NCBI RefSeq assembly: GCF_025370935.1
Contig: NC_133499.1
Location: 6,350,234 to 6,414,233 of the forward strand
Source: Choristoneura fumiferana
Taxonomy: Eukaryota; Arthropoda; Insecta; Lepidoptera; Tortricidae
Direction: 5' to 3'
Length of the DNA stretch: 64,000 nt
Below, piece by piece: positions 24,701-39,700 of this stretch. A program made the translations under genes and the position numbers. A model generated the notes under the pieces. It was not told the origin of the DNA. It did no database searches and saw only the letters and a list, made by a program, of their open reading frames with translations. Within the stretch, counting starts at the first letter, position 1. Each line of letters opens with the position of its first letter.

Positions 24701-27700
24701 AGATTTAACATGTTATAAATAATAATCCCTATACGAGTCTGTCATACTAAAATAGGAAACAAAATTAACAAGTCAAACCATACTTAATAACATGTCACAT
24801 TTTTAATCTATGGAAGTGTTCAAAGTATTCTTGTACAGAGTGGAAACAGTGCTCTATTAACCAGTTTTTTAGTTTACGTTTGAAAATATTGCAACAGAAA
24901 TTTTTAATGTCGTCACATAATGTGTTATAAATAGAAATGCTCATACAATAAGTGCTTCTACCGTACAATTTAGTCCTTTTAGCCGGCATTACCAGACGGT
25001 TAGGGAACCTCGTGTCAAACTTACATACTTCTCCACGCGTCTTGAACAGCCATGCATCCAATCTAGGGCTAGAGCTAGAGTGAATAGGCTGTTACTGAAC
25101 CAGTGAGATGCATACCTTTGGCCTCATCTGCACTCAACATCAGATGAGATACTCCTATATAAAGGTCAGTTTCAAGCATAAAAAAACTAAAAACCGGCCA
25201 AGAGCGTGTCGGACACGCCCAAAATAGGGTTCCGTAGCCATTACGAAAAAATAAGTAATATTTTTGTAAGGATTTCGTATTTTGTACGGAATATTCCAAG
25301 TTTAGGTATATTTTATACCATAGGCTGCTATTTACTCTTAGGGGCTGTTTCACCATCCATTGATTAGTGCTAACTGACGGTTAAATGTGATGCCGTCTCC
25401 GTCTATTCGAATAAAACAAATAGAGACGGCATCACACCTAACCACCAGTTAACACTAATCAATGGATAGTGAAACAGCCCCTTAGACTCAATGACCTAGG
25501 CGTTACCAATACAAATAGCCCGCCGGCGGTCCATCCTGGGGTTAGGGTACAGTTGTCCCACGATCATGTTGAACGTGATGGTCTTATACGTCTCCCGGAA
25601 CGGTTTGAATTCCGCTTCCATGGATGCTGGAAAAGGATAAATTATTAAGCCATCTGTATGATTAACAATTTCTATGAAAACATTTTTTTTTTTTGTAATG
25701 ACTGTGTATTTATTTTGCAAGCTTTTATTTAGTTTCACCTGGCCGGTTGTCTTTTGCTGTAGCCATTATTTTATTCAGTTAATTTCTTAGCGTGTTTCTT
25801 TTGCCAAGCTGTGAAGTGTTTAGACACAAAATAATTAAATTTTTCGCATTTTTTTCCTCGCAGTGTGATAAAAATCAATGTGTGTATCACGGGCCGTAAG
25901 GGGATTACAAACTCGAGTCATTAAAAGCCCTCCGTCTCCGGCGTCGGGCTTCTAATAGCCCCTTGATGCACAATGTACTATTGTTCAACAGGCGTCCACC
26001 CGCTCCGAGCAAACCGCGTCAGCTAGCGTAGACCCTTAATCATCTGTAATAGATGCAAAGGCCTTGAAGGGTTTTTTAATTGAGCTATAACGAATCCAAT
26101 GATACTTTGGCTGCAGTGAGGACCAAAGAAATGGACATACATACATTACATACGCTCGAAAAACGTAATCCTCCTTCGGGCAGTCGGGTAATCACACCCG
26201 CCTACGCCTACGGTATACCTTAACCTATATCCTCAGTCGCCTCTTACGACATCCACGAAAGAAATGGAGAGGTGTAATTCTAACCCGACACTACACTACA
26301 TTATTTCACCAGACTTGCCCGTTTTTTTCGATTTTCCATTCTGCCCTAATCAATAAATCTCTAACTTGTATCAAAAATTCCTTTTGTTTTCGCCTTTCAA
26401 TTATGCTGCGCCTTCAGACATGCAATTAGTATTCAAAAAGGTTTTGCTGGAATACCTGCAGATGGCAGCTAAAAGCTTTAGAGTTATTGAAGATAATTGA
26501 TAATTACGGCCATTTGCCTTGGGGCTAAGTTTTTGAAGAATCGGTCAGTTTTTTGGGTTCTGTACAAAAGACAAAAGAACCTTTCATTGTCCATCGGTCG
26601 AAGTCTCGTTTTGATTTTAAAAACAATTTAAACTGCATTCAGATTATCAACCATAACACCCATAATTTTAAGATGCCAATCAAAAGGTTCAGTCATATTA
26701 TAGGATTATTTTTTCCAATTAACACAGTATGTTATATAAAGGTAAGACCACGAAATTTTACATTTATAATTTCAGAAAAGTTAATACGGGTGTTTTTTTT
26801 TTACCAGTAGGTGGTGTCGATCCCGGAATTTCAATTGTAACTACCAAAATACCAGATCGAATAGTTTACGCGTGCGAAGCCGCGAGTAAACTCTAGTCCC
26901 ACTAATAAATGCGAAAGTTTGTAAGTCTGTTTGTTTGTTACTTCATCACGTATAAACCATTCAACTGATTTAGATGAGATTCGGTACACAGATAGATTGA
27001 GTCCCGGAGAAGGACATAGGGTAGTTTTTATCCCGGGAAATTGCTTAGTTCCCAGGGGCTAGCGATAAACTAATTGTACGCGGACGGAGTCTCGGGTAAC
27101 GGCTAGTGTTATATATTTTGTTGTCAACAGGTATGCAACGCTTCCCTGGAAGTGTACGTGCGTCGAGCGTACACGTCGTACGAGATACAATGCTTGCAGC
27201 ACCTGGCTTTGTCTGGGGAGCTGGGCGTGGTGCACTTCCAGTTCGTGCTGCCCACAGGACATCCCAACAGGTTAGAACTACAGGGTACCAATCATGGACA
27301 TGTTAAGCACACCAGCACCACTAATGGACAACAATAGGATTCAATGTCTGGTAGCTCAACATTCATGAACTTTTTTTTTTATTCGACTGGATGGTAAACG
27401 AGCAAGTGGGTCTCCTGATGGTGAGGGATCACCACCGCCCATAAACATCTGCAACACCAGGGGGATTGCAGATGCGTTGCCAACCTAGAGGCCTAAGATG
27501 GGATACCTCAAGTGCCAGTAATTTCACCGGCTGTCTTACTCCCCGCGCCGAAACACAACAGCTTATCACAACTGCTGATTATCAGTTATTTGATCATTAG
27601 TGTTGAAAAAGTGGGATCCGTTTCTTAAAATTTGAGTTAACGGAAAAAATAGTACATTTTTGTAGAGGCTGGAAAGTAAGCCATAGTATAATAATGCACT

Positions 27701-30700
27701 TTTGGCCGAAACTAAATTGTGCTTTTCACGATCACTGCGAGGAAATAAAAAATATTTATCACAAAACAAACATTAACAATCCAATGACTGCGTGGCTCCC
27801 GCCGGGACACTTTACCGGTCCGGATAATACCGACATGGAAATACCGACCCGATTTTCCTTGTACACGCCCATAGAAACTCATGACAGTTTGACACGAGTT
27901 TGTAAGGGCGTGTACACGAATAATCGGGTCGGTATTTCCATGTCGGTATTATCCGGGCCGGTAAAAAGTGTCACCCCTCCCACCGATTTTAGTTTTTCAT
28001 TTGTGACATAATTATTTTTTTATAAACGAGTCCGTTCTTAGAGGCTAGTAGGTACCACCACATATTTAAAAAATCGAAACGTCATCCTCGTCATGTCAGA
28101 CCTGCTGCTGCGATGCTGTGGCGTTTTTTCATACTTAAAAAGATTAAAGCATTTTGTGCATATTATGCGTTTAAGAAAAAAAAACACCTCGTAAAAGTCA
28201 TGAATGACGCATTCTCATTGGTCAATTTCATTTCACATGCAGCAGACGATTACTTTTGATTGCTCCGATTGTCGTTTCAGCACGCCGGGAATGAAATTCT
28301 GAAATATATTCTAAAAAGTCGTATCATATTATGAAATACATATGATTGATACGACCTGTTACCGTATTGTGTTGCATTGTTGTCGTGTTTTGCAACCCAT
28401 AAATGAGTCAGCTGTTAAATGACAATTTATAGGCAGTTTTGTGTACTGGATTTAAGTTATCTAAGGCCACATTTTCGTGCAGTGACGTGAAAAAACCATT
28501 ATTGCTTCATGACTGATGCCATCAATCACCCTAATTAAAATTGTTATTTGGTTTCGCATCGACTTCAAACTGATCCATTACCCCCCTCAGGATACCTATA
28601 AGCCAAACAGAGATCGAGCTATCATCCGCCCAGGACACGGAAGGCATCCCCGCAGAGCTGTGCACAGCTGCCATGAAGAAATGCCACCACCGCACCGGGG
28701 CGTTGGCTGCGTTCGACTCGTTCGACCAGTTCGCCCAGTACGCCGATGAGCTGCTGGATCTGGTGCATGACTTCGCCAGCGCGGCTTACGTGAGGCGTGA
28801 GGTAAGGGAATTATGAACTCTGATGATGATGAACCCTGGTTGAGTTCGAAACGTGTCGGCTTAGTGTGGTAATGGTGATAGTTGGTGTGTGTTCTTACAG
28901 TGTGAAGGTGGATGGAGCAGTATGAACATTTGTAGCTATCGTAAGTTCGCGGGTGAGCAAAGTAATTGTTTATACTTAGTTCATTGATATGGACCTCCGC
29001 AAAGTAACGCCTGATTCTTCGATTCGTATTTATTGCCACCCTATCATACTGAGACACAGCTTTGACAACATCCGACGGTCTCTTCGGGTTGAATGTTCGG
29101 AATAACATCAGAATAGAGAGTTTAGCTCTGATGATGAACTCTGGTTGAGTTCGAAACGTGTCGGCGTACAATGGTGGTAAGAGTTCACCGTCAGAGCAAT
29201 ATCAGAGCAGAGAGTAAAGCAGCGTTTCCACCAGAGATGTCCGGGGATGTGTTGCGAGGAATCATTAACCAATAAAAACGCTTCATTTACCTCGCCTCGC
29301 ACAGCATATCTCCGGTGAAAACAGCCTCGCAACACATCCCCGCACATTATTGGTGAAAACGCAGGTTTATGCTGTGACGATGAGCTGTGGCTGCGTTCGA
29401 AACAAACTTTAGCCACCCCGGCCATATCTTTACGGCTTGTTCTTTTTTCAGGACCTGCAAGCGCTGCAGGATGGCAGTGAAAGCAGAGACAGCACGAGCA
29501 TCAATGTCGGTTCGGACTATAAGCCGGCCGATGCGGAGGAAGCTGTGAGTATTGAACGTGGAACTACAGTGAGACTCGCTCATATCTAGAGATGCAACGG
29601 ATATCCGGCCAGTATCCGGTATCCGGCCACTATTTTACTATTCGGCCGTTACCGGATGTTAAAAAACTTATAGTTATGATTAGAAACTGGTATTTACTTA
29701 TGAATTTATCAATTATTGACATCAGTTATTATACTAAGGGGTCTGTTTCACCACCCATTGATTAATTTTAACTGATGGATAAATGTGATACCGTCTCGCG
29801 TCTATTCAAACAAAACAAACAGAAACGACATCATATTTATCCTTCAGTTAAAATTAATCAATGGGGGTGGTGAAACAGCCCCAAAGTTAATTAATTATAC
29901 TCTACAAGTTGCAACCTCGGAGTGTCGTGCGCATGTTCGAATTAGTTTAATTTAATTGTACGTAACACTAGGCCGAATATCCGGCGGCCGGATATCTGGC
30001 TATCCGACCAACGGTCCCGCCGAATATCCGGTATCCGGCCAAACCGCTATCCGTTTCATCTCTACTCATATCAAATTAAATTGACCCGGATAACTCACGT
30101 CCTTAAATCGAGTTTAGCTCGACATTGTTTCGTGCTGCAACGTGCTAGACCCTAACATCTGGTAGTATGGTGGTGCGTGTTAGAGTCTAACATCTGGTAC
30201 TGGTAGTATGGTGTACGGTTGTGTTGCTCTGAAGATGAGCTCTGGTTGAGTTCACCCATGAAAATTATACTTTCCGAACAGGAGAGATGAAAAATCCTTG
30301 ACCGTACCTGTGAAGTTGTTCAGTGTTGTGTGAAATTCTCAATACGTAATCGGCCCTCGTGAGAACCACAGCCAGTGCAAGTGGGGCGAGATGATGATAA
30401 TGGATCGTTCTGTCCCCAGGAGTTGGAGCCGATCCACATCCTGATGATAGGCGTCCGCGACAACGGCGAGTCCAACGACGTGGCGCTGGCGCGTCGCTTC
30501 GGCGGCTTCTGTCGCGTGCACCGCAACGAGTTGCATCAGAAGCGCGTCAGACGCGTCACGTTCATGTCGCTTATAAAGTGAGTGCACACAACGGAACAGG
30601 TCGGTTTACACTTGCGAATCCACGGTATCTAAACGTGTATTTTTATTTATCTATTGGGAGGGTGCGAAGTACTAGGTGGGGGTGATGACATCTCGCAGCG

Positions 30701-33700
30701 CTTATGGTGGCCAAAAGTAGAAATAGTTCTGGCATACTCATATGAATCTGTCATTTACAAAGCAATTTGTATAGACTTTAACTACCTAATTTTAGTAATA
30801 GATGTTTGTGTTATGATGCGAGCTTGAATTATTGAACACTGTCCCTGTTTTGTTCTTAATCTCGGACATGTTCAGCAACAATTTTCCTTATGAAACGGTT
30901 TGTGGTTGAAATTTTATATTGCAATACTCACAAAACCGGTCTTCAAAATGATACTCATTCTGATCTGAAAACGATATTTAATTTATTACTAGCGATATAA
31001 GAACAATTAAATAATTTTACTTTTATTCAAAGAAACCAATAAGATAGCTTTATCTTTTCGTTTTACAGTAAAAGTACAACTAAACATGAAGTAAACAAAC
31101 CCTGACATAACGAAAATAAAACACACTTTTTGAATAAATTTTACTTACCTCATTTAATTTTAATGACCGAAAATGAATTCACAACCTTTTGTCCACCCAA
31201 ATCACGATATCACAGTAATTTTGTATTATAAATTAATACGTTATAGGTTTGTTTTTTGTTACAATGTCGCGATGAAATTTCAAAACGTCAGAGCATCAGA
31301 GCCATAAAAGTTGCGGACGCTAGGTGGCGCTGATGTCGTGCATAGAGCCAATATAGAGTAGGTTTATCTGTTGCCTAGCACCCATAGTATGAGCTTTGCT
31401 TATACTCAAAATGCCACAAACGGGACTTATCACGCTAAAACACACGTAAATAAAAAAGCACAAGAATCTCAACCGGGACGATGGATATAAGCTTTCATCT
31501 TCGTGGAATCCTGTTATAAATAAGTGTCGGCGTCGGAATGAATGTTTGGACGTTGTTAGTGTTGTGTGTCGGTGTGATGGGGTGACAAATAATAAAAATG
31601 ACCAAGTGCGGGTAGTTCGTGATACGAGTGCCGGCACTATTAGTGATCAAGTGCGGGTAGTTCGAAGGACTCGCGCTGCTAGGCAGACTTGACACCCCAC
31701 ACTTCAGTCTACTCGTGACCACGGCCACTGTAATGTGGTCAAAACGTCGAGGTAAATATTACTCGTGTGTTTGTGGTATTTTGACTATGAGTGAAAATCA
31801 CGAAAGTTTAAAACGATCTTTGCTTAGTTTGAGACTATGTCACCATCAACTGTCCCATGACATTTATATTCATTATCTTCTCCGCAGACGCCAGTTCCCC
31901 AAATTCTTCACATACCGCGCCCGTAACGATTTCATTGAAGACACCATATACCGGCACCTGGAGCCAGCCTCAGCGTTCCAGCTGGAACTGTACAGAATGA
32001 GGAGCTATGAGCTGGAAGCTTTACCGACCAGCAACCAGAAGATGCACCTGTATCTTGGAAAGGCTAAGGTAAGACCGTCTGGTCTATCCAGCATTTTGTC
32101 TCGTAAGGTTATTGTGAAAAACGAAAGCTGAATAGTATCTGAGTCCAGCGTTATTGGAAGGACCAAAGTGTTTAGACTCCTGTATCTCGGAGAAAGGTTG
32201 GGAGAGGATCGAGCCGTGAAGAGAGCGTATATGTAGTGCCACCAGAGTTGAGGGCACGCACACAAGAACATGTGTGCCTCGATTGTCGCATTCATGTAGT
32301 TTTCTGAATCGCATAGTGATTTAAAACACCATGTTCTTCACCAGGTGAAGAAGGGTCAGGAGGTGACCGACTACCGTTTCTTCATCCGCTCCATCATCCG
32401 GCACCAGGATCTGATCACCAAGGAGGCCAGCTTCGAATATCTGCAGAACGAGGGGGAGAGGTGAGTCGACGTCTGGTCACGGACCGTATCAATAAACGTA
32501 ATCAAAAGGGGGGTACAAATGTGGCACATTTGAAAAAGTAGCTTCTGAGATCAATAAAATCAGCCCACATCAACCAACTGCTGAGTAATGGCCTCTTCAT
32601 TATTACGCCACTTTGCCCGGTTCTGTGCTAGTTTCATCAACGGCTTTTGAGATAGTATTATTTTATTTTAACAATATTATGGATATCATACATATCGACG
32701 GCTCTCTGATTTAAAACCTTGTGTATGAAATTTTAAGAAGTTCGAATACCATTTTAGATACACATCCTAAAATAGATAGATGTTAAAGGCTGACCAGAAT
32801 TATAAAAAAGCTCGCCATATTGCGGAAAACCAATAGAGCTGATTTCTCGCACTGGTAACACTAAATTCAAATTTCATCTGTCTATTGCTGTCAAAGTTTA
32901 ACGTTGTTTGCGCGTCGTATTTTAAAGTGTTATTTTGTGTTTTTGTGCGTTAAAATGTCGAAGATTATCCATAGCCTTGGAAGGAAAATAATTCACTATG
33001 TATAAAAGTATTTGTCATAGAATAAGTCTGAGGGATTAGAAAATATTCCTTTAAATAACATCACCGACACCGTTGTCAATATGACTGGTAGGTATGTCAA
33101 GTTACAAAGTAAAGTAAGTTCAATACTTGAGGTTTTTTTATATTCCTGGTCAGCCTTTAATTTCATATACGAGGTAGAGTCCGCGATATGACTCGGCGAT
33201 ATGAAAAGTAATAATAAGCCCATTCCAGATCTATATATATATTTAGGCAACCATTTTTACAAGAATATTTAAAGTATGAAATAAAAAAAGATGTAAAACC
33301 ACTGTCTTAAAACAAAAAAAAAACATAAAAGTGGCTCCGAAGCGGTAACGTTTCGTGTGCCCTGCATACCCCATTTGGGAATACAGGTGTGTGTTGTGTG
33401 TGTCTTAAAACAAAAATTATAAGAAAAGCAAATGTCCAGAACTCCAGTAACTAACTTTCTTTCAACAGTCGGAACCCATTGCTGAAAATATTTGAGCTAG
33501 TCACGATTTTAAATGCATCCCGACTACGCGACTGTTGAACTTTAGGTTACTTACACAGAGTTGAAGACTGCTAGACTTATTTTTTACTTCAAGTTTCTTT
33601 AAGGTACTCAGTATTTTTTTTTGTTACCTTTATTTTAATTGTCTACAGAGTATTGTTAGAAGCGATGGATGAGCTCGAAGTGGCCTTCTCTCATCCATTG

Positions 33701-36700
33701 GCAAAGAGGACGGACTGCAATCATATATTCCTCAACTTCGGACCGACCGTCATCATGGATCCCTCTAAGGTAAAATATCCTACATTGAACTCAATTAATT
33801 CACAAAATTAGCTCGTTGAACTGGCAATGGGCCATAAAACATGGAGAACAGATGAAATAAATAAATAAATATCATGGGACACTTGACACCAATTGACCTA
33901 GGCCCTAAAGCTTGTACTATGTACAGTCACCAGCATAAATATATGACTATGGACAGCACTGCAAAAACATGTCATCACTGTTGAAAGGCATATATATATG
34001 ACGATCTAACACGGTATAAGTATGTGATGATTTGTGGCCGGTATAAATATAGTTTTTTGGTAACGGCATAATTATCTGACATCGGGCTGCTTAAAAATAT
34101 CTGATATTGCACAAAATCAAAATTATGTAATCCACTATCAGCATAAACGTTTGACTTTATTTCATTGCATTATAGTAACGGAAATACAGCTAAACCTAGG
34201 TGCCAATGCATGTTTTACCAAATTAATTTATCATTACTCACATCCAAAAAAAAAACAATTATTGTTGACGTCTGACGTAACATTATTTTTCATGCATTTT
34301 TAGTAAAAGAAAGAGTGTAACCGACTTAAATTAACCTCCTTGCTAGAAAATCACGATGCCACGCACGATATATTGTTCTTATTTCAAAAGCTACAAAGAA
34401 TTATTTATTAAGTATGTTCTTTCATAAAAATAGGATTTGTAAAACGTGAGACGGGCATATGCAGTGACAAGTCTGCACTCTTCTCGTGAAGTGTCAGATC
34501 GTTGTATTCAAAATCTATTCGTAAAACGAGAAAATAAAGTTCATATTTGCAGATTGGTGACATATTTTCGATTTTGTATCGTGTTAGATGTTTATGCCAC
34601 CTGTGATCCGATGGTTATGCGTTCACAGTGAATAGATATTTATGCTGATAGTGGATTACATAATTTTGATTTTGTGCAATATCAGATATTTTTAAGCAGC
34701 CCGGTGTCAGATACTTATGCCGTTACCAAAAATCTATATTTATACCGGCCACAAATCATCACATACTTATACCGTGTTAGATCGTCATATATATATGCCT
34801 TCCACCAATGATCAGATATTTTTGCAGGCCGTCGATGGTCACATCTTAATGCTGGTGACTGTACTATGGATACTAGGCAACGGATAAACATACTTACATA
34901 GATAAATACATATTAAACATCCAAGACCCTAGAACAAACATTCGTATTGTTCATACAAATATCTGCCCCGGTCGGGATTCGAACCCGGGAGCTCAAGCTT
35001 CGTAGTCTTTTTAAGCTTTACGGCCCCGCAATGTTTTTTTTTTATTCGACTGGAAGGCAAACGAGCAAGTGGGTATCCTGATGGTAAGAGATCACCACCG
35101 CCAATAAACATCTGGAACACCAGGGGTATTGCAGACGCGTTGCCAACCTAGAGGCCTAAGATGGGATACCTCAAGTGCCAGTAATTTCACCGGCTGTTTT
35201 TCTCTCAAGTGCAAGCACTGCTGCTTCACGGCAGGATTAGCGAGCAAGATGGTGGTAGCAATCCGGGCGGACCTTGCACAAGGTCTTACCACCTTTAATC
35301 CCTTATTGGGATTTTATTTACAAAACATTTTTTTCTACAGATCGAAGAATCTGTCCTGGGTATGGTGATGCGTTACGGACCTAGGCTGTGGAAATTGAGG
35401 GTGCTCCAAGCTGAGATCCGTTTTACACTGCGGATTGGTATGTTATAATTTTGACTAAAAGCATTTCGGCACTACTTTTAACAATTAGGTACTGATCAAA
35501 CCGAATCCAAACACGACATATGTGCTATTATTTTTTATAGAGTCTACTAGTGTGCTGGATATCCTGGCTGCAGCATCAGCTCATCCTGTTGAAACTATTG
35601 CATTGTATGTAGAATCAAATACTGATCAAAACGAATCCAAACACGAAATATCTGCTATGGTTTTATGGCTGCAGCATCAGGCCAAGAATTCCATAATCTT
35701 GCATAGTTATATAGCATACATGGTTGTTTCAAATTTTAGGTCCCAAATATGTTTGACAGTAAAGTAAATACCCATTATGCGTCTAAGATTCCTACCGCAG
35801 CGAACAAAAGAGCTGATGATCTTGAAACGGCTGAACCGATTTTGATAAAACATGTCTAAGAACAATCGCTAGAAAACCTGCTTTCAAATAAAAAAAAACC
35901 GCATTCAAATTGGTCCACTCGTTTAAGAGCTACGGTGCCACAGACAGACATAACACCCCTCTTTTTGCGTCGGGGGTTAAAAAAGGTCTTAACTTAAAAT
36001 TTATAATTTTTCTAAGTGAACTTTATGCGCCTTATTTGAAGGGTCGATTTTGTTGACGTATCGATTTGAGATACGAGATTTTTTCATAGCAGTGACGATT
36101 TTCACTATTAATGTAATTTTATAGTTCCTTCATCTTTGGTCTTCATTGAACCCACGTTCTCGTTTTGAAAAATATTTTAAAGTTCTAACTCACACCTAAA
36201 ACTAACTTGATATTGACTCGCAAAATAAAAAATAAAAAAAACAAGTTTAGTGCAGATCTGTTCACTCACGAAGGCGCGCTTCCACAGTTAATTATCAATG
36301 TGCACGAGTAAACCTCGTACTTACACGTTGTCTTAGTCTGAGTGTGCGTGACTGACGGTACGCTCGCGGCTGAGGACACGTTCGTTTCTGAGGAGCTACA
36401 CACACATAGACATGTCGTACGGATATGTTTACAACTACAAATGAAAAATTGTGGAGGGGCGCGCCTTCGTGAGTGAACAGATCTGTAGTCTAGAACTCTG
36501 TTAAGTAACTTAAAGTTTATTTAGCCCTCATTGATTAGTGCTAGATCTAAAGAATCGACCTATATAGGAGGCTATAGGTTAAATGTCAGTGCAAGTACCT
36601 ACAGTCAAAAAAATTGTTCAAATATTTTTTTCTTTAATATCGTATTGTTATTGTAGGTCCCGGCGCTCCCACAAAGAACGTGAGACTGTGTCTCTCCAAC

Positions 36701-39700
36701 GGTTCCGGCTACACTCTAGACGTGTACACTTACGAAGAGGTCTCTGATCCTAAGACCGGTGTGGTAGGTACACTTTGGTATACTCAAGTTTGCAGACGTG
36801 GTAACGTGGCCTTATTGCTTAACGCGCGGGCTCTTGCCATTGCTATCAATATCTCTTTCTGGCACCATCTTTCACCGTTAGATAGAATGAAATAATGCTT
36901 ATAAGAGCAATATTATGGTGTGCATAAACGCTGTGTACAATTGTACGGTCCCCGGCTATAAAGATGCACATCGTTCTTTGGAAAGAGACTCGGCTAATTT
37001 CGGCTTCGTAAAGCGTTGTCACACACTACTTATGTGACGTTTGTCAGTCGTTGTACAGGTGCAATAGAGTACGGACGCATTTCAAGATGAAAATATATAA
37101 TAAAGAGGTGTTGAAACCACCCAAAACTTTAAATTGCATCTTTAGGAAAAAGAGGGTACAATCCTTTTTCTAGTAGTTGCAACAGCTCTCTATAGATATC
37201 CGAAGTTTACATGTCATTATTTTGACGTTAAATAAAATTAAGTCCATAAAGGTGCAGTATTTATTTGATATAAAACGTCACATAATAAATACGATGATTG
37301 ATGGACGGTCGCCAGTGTTCGGAAATCGTCGTGAACAGCCAATTGTCTTTTTTCGAAGAGCGACGTGCAATCTTTATCGCCAGGTACTGTACCATCGCTT
37401 TCTCTTTCTGGCACCATCTTACACCATTAGACAGAATGATATTTTTTTTGGTTGGCCAAGGTGACAGCCGGCAGATGCTAGGGGCTCGAAGACTAGTCCG
37501 ACTCGCACTTGTCCATTTATTTATTTTGGGTCAAATCTTGCGACTTCATTTTGACCCACTTCCAATAGTGGGATTGACTTGAAACTTGGTATACTTATGT
37601 AAGTTAGATGACAATGCAAGTACAGTCAACAAAGAGTACAGTCAGAAAAAAAACTTGTGTTAAAAATAAACAAAACAAGCAGTACAAAGAAAACTTGACC
37701 AGAGAACAGCTACTTATTGATACCGGCATCTGGGCCAATAAATTTACCCACACTTTGGGCGTCAGATCAAAAATTTCAAATTTCAAATCATTTATTCAGT
37801 AAATAGGCCGCAACGGGCACTTTTACACGTCATTTTTTAAACTACCAGCGCTTTCGGAAAAACCATCATTGCCAAGAAGAATGCGACGCGAGAAACTTGG
37901 CAGAAAGTCATTTTTCTAAATAAAATAATTACAAATAAGATACTTAAAAACTACAGTATACAATTAAAGAAAAAAATACAAATAATAATAATAATACAAG
38001 ATGTATGGGGTCTCCTGCGTTACCAAAATTGTCTCTGGCGTTATCAAAAAATCGTACTTTTAACAAGATATTTCACGGTTTTGATTTGAACTTACGTAGG
38101 ATGGCATGTATTCATGTACACCATCTAATAAATTACAAAAACAAAACATATTTCCTTACAAAAATCTGCAATTGTTTGAAAAATGTCGCGGACAGATTAG
38201 TCTGGGTAAAAAAGTTGATTGGCCCACCTATCAACTGCTTCCAACTGCCTGCCTGATAATTTAAATAATAATGGTGATATTCCACCGGCGAGGCGAGACG
38301 AGAATTGAAATTTGTATGCATTCTCGCGCGCCCGCGCGGGCGCCGCCATACAAATTTCAATTCTCGTCACGCCTCGTCTCGTCGCGTCTCGCCGGTGGAA
38401 AACCACCTTAATAATAAAATATAAAACTTATTTCGTGTTTTTTCTTTTTCAGATTATGTTCCAGTCGTTCGGTAATCGGCAAGGGCCTATGCACGGATTG
38501 CCTATATCTACTCCATATGTCACTAAGGATTATTTGCAGCAGAAGAGGTTTTTGGTAAGTTCTGGCTGCAACAAAGCTGGCTAATACATTTTGCAGGTGG
38601 GCAATTTTTTTAACCGACCGCCTGAAGGAGGCTCATGTTTTTCGAAAGTAATATTTCAATATGGCGTCCGCTAGAAAAAAAAGTGGGGGGATTAAATAAA
38701 AATATAGTATTGTAACAAGTATGAAATGAAAGCAAATCAAAATCAAATGAAATGTTGTGATTTTGAGTTTGAGAAATAACAAAAAAATTTGGAAAAAAAC
38801 CAAGCGACTGCCTTAAAAAAACTAAAAAGAAAAAAAACCAGTGGTATAGAATTGTATTAAGTAACTTAAAGTTCAACACTCGGGACCCATTACTGAGAAT
38901 TTTAGAGCGATACCCGACTGTTGAACTTTCAATTACTTACCAGAGTTCTAGACCACTGGACTTGTTTTTCTTTTTAGTTTTTGTAGATTTTTTTATTAAC
39001 TATAATTATTGTTCACAGGCAACGTCGCAGGGCACGACATATGTGTACGACATGCCTGATATGTTCAGACAGATGGTGGAAAGGAGATGGCGCGAGTGCA
39101 TAGAGGACGGCAGCGTTGAAGGTAACTTGTTAAATTACAATACAAATACAATAACTCTTAATTGTACGCCACAAATAGTAAGCAATACATAAAACATTGA
39201 ACTCTTAAATGTTTAAATAATGATGTAATAAGTGTTAATGAATACATCCGATCGCAAAGATCTCTTAAGAGCGTTTATTCCTGCTGAGCTGGCAACGTTG
39301 CATTTTTGTTAGTTTTTCTCGATTGTTCCATAAAAATTTAATGAAAATTAAAAATGTGGTGTGATAGAACTGTTCTGAATTTACATCTCTTAATTATTTA
39401 TTTTATTAATTTTAATTATTCCCATAGGCCCAGCGCCAGACAACGTGATGTCTTCAGTCGAGCTGGTGGTAGAAGCTGAGGGGGAGCGAAGGGTTGTCGA
39501 AGTCACGCGACTGCCTGGACAGAATACCGTAAGCACATTATTGTATTATTATTGTTGTCGTGTCCTCTGAATGAATTGATTAAGTTGGCATTATTTATAA
39601 TTTTTTGTAAGAGCAATGATTTAGATGTGTAATGTTAGTAGTATTCATAAAATTAGTCACGCTATTGTCTTAGGTAAAGCGAAGAAATAAATATTTATAG

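Noticed and set aside
28596..29171. 191-codon antisense ORF
   Set aside because: Complement of ACC exon 14 and the following interspersed repeat; no family resemblance.
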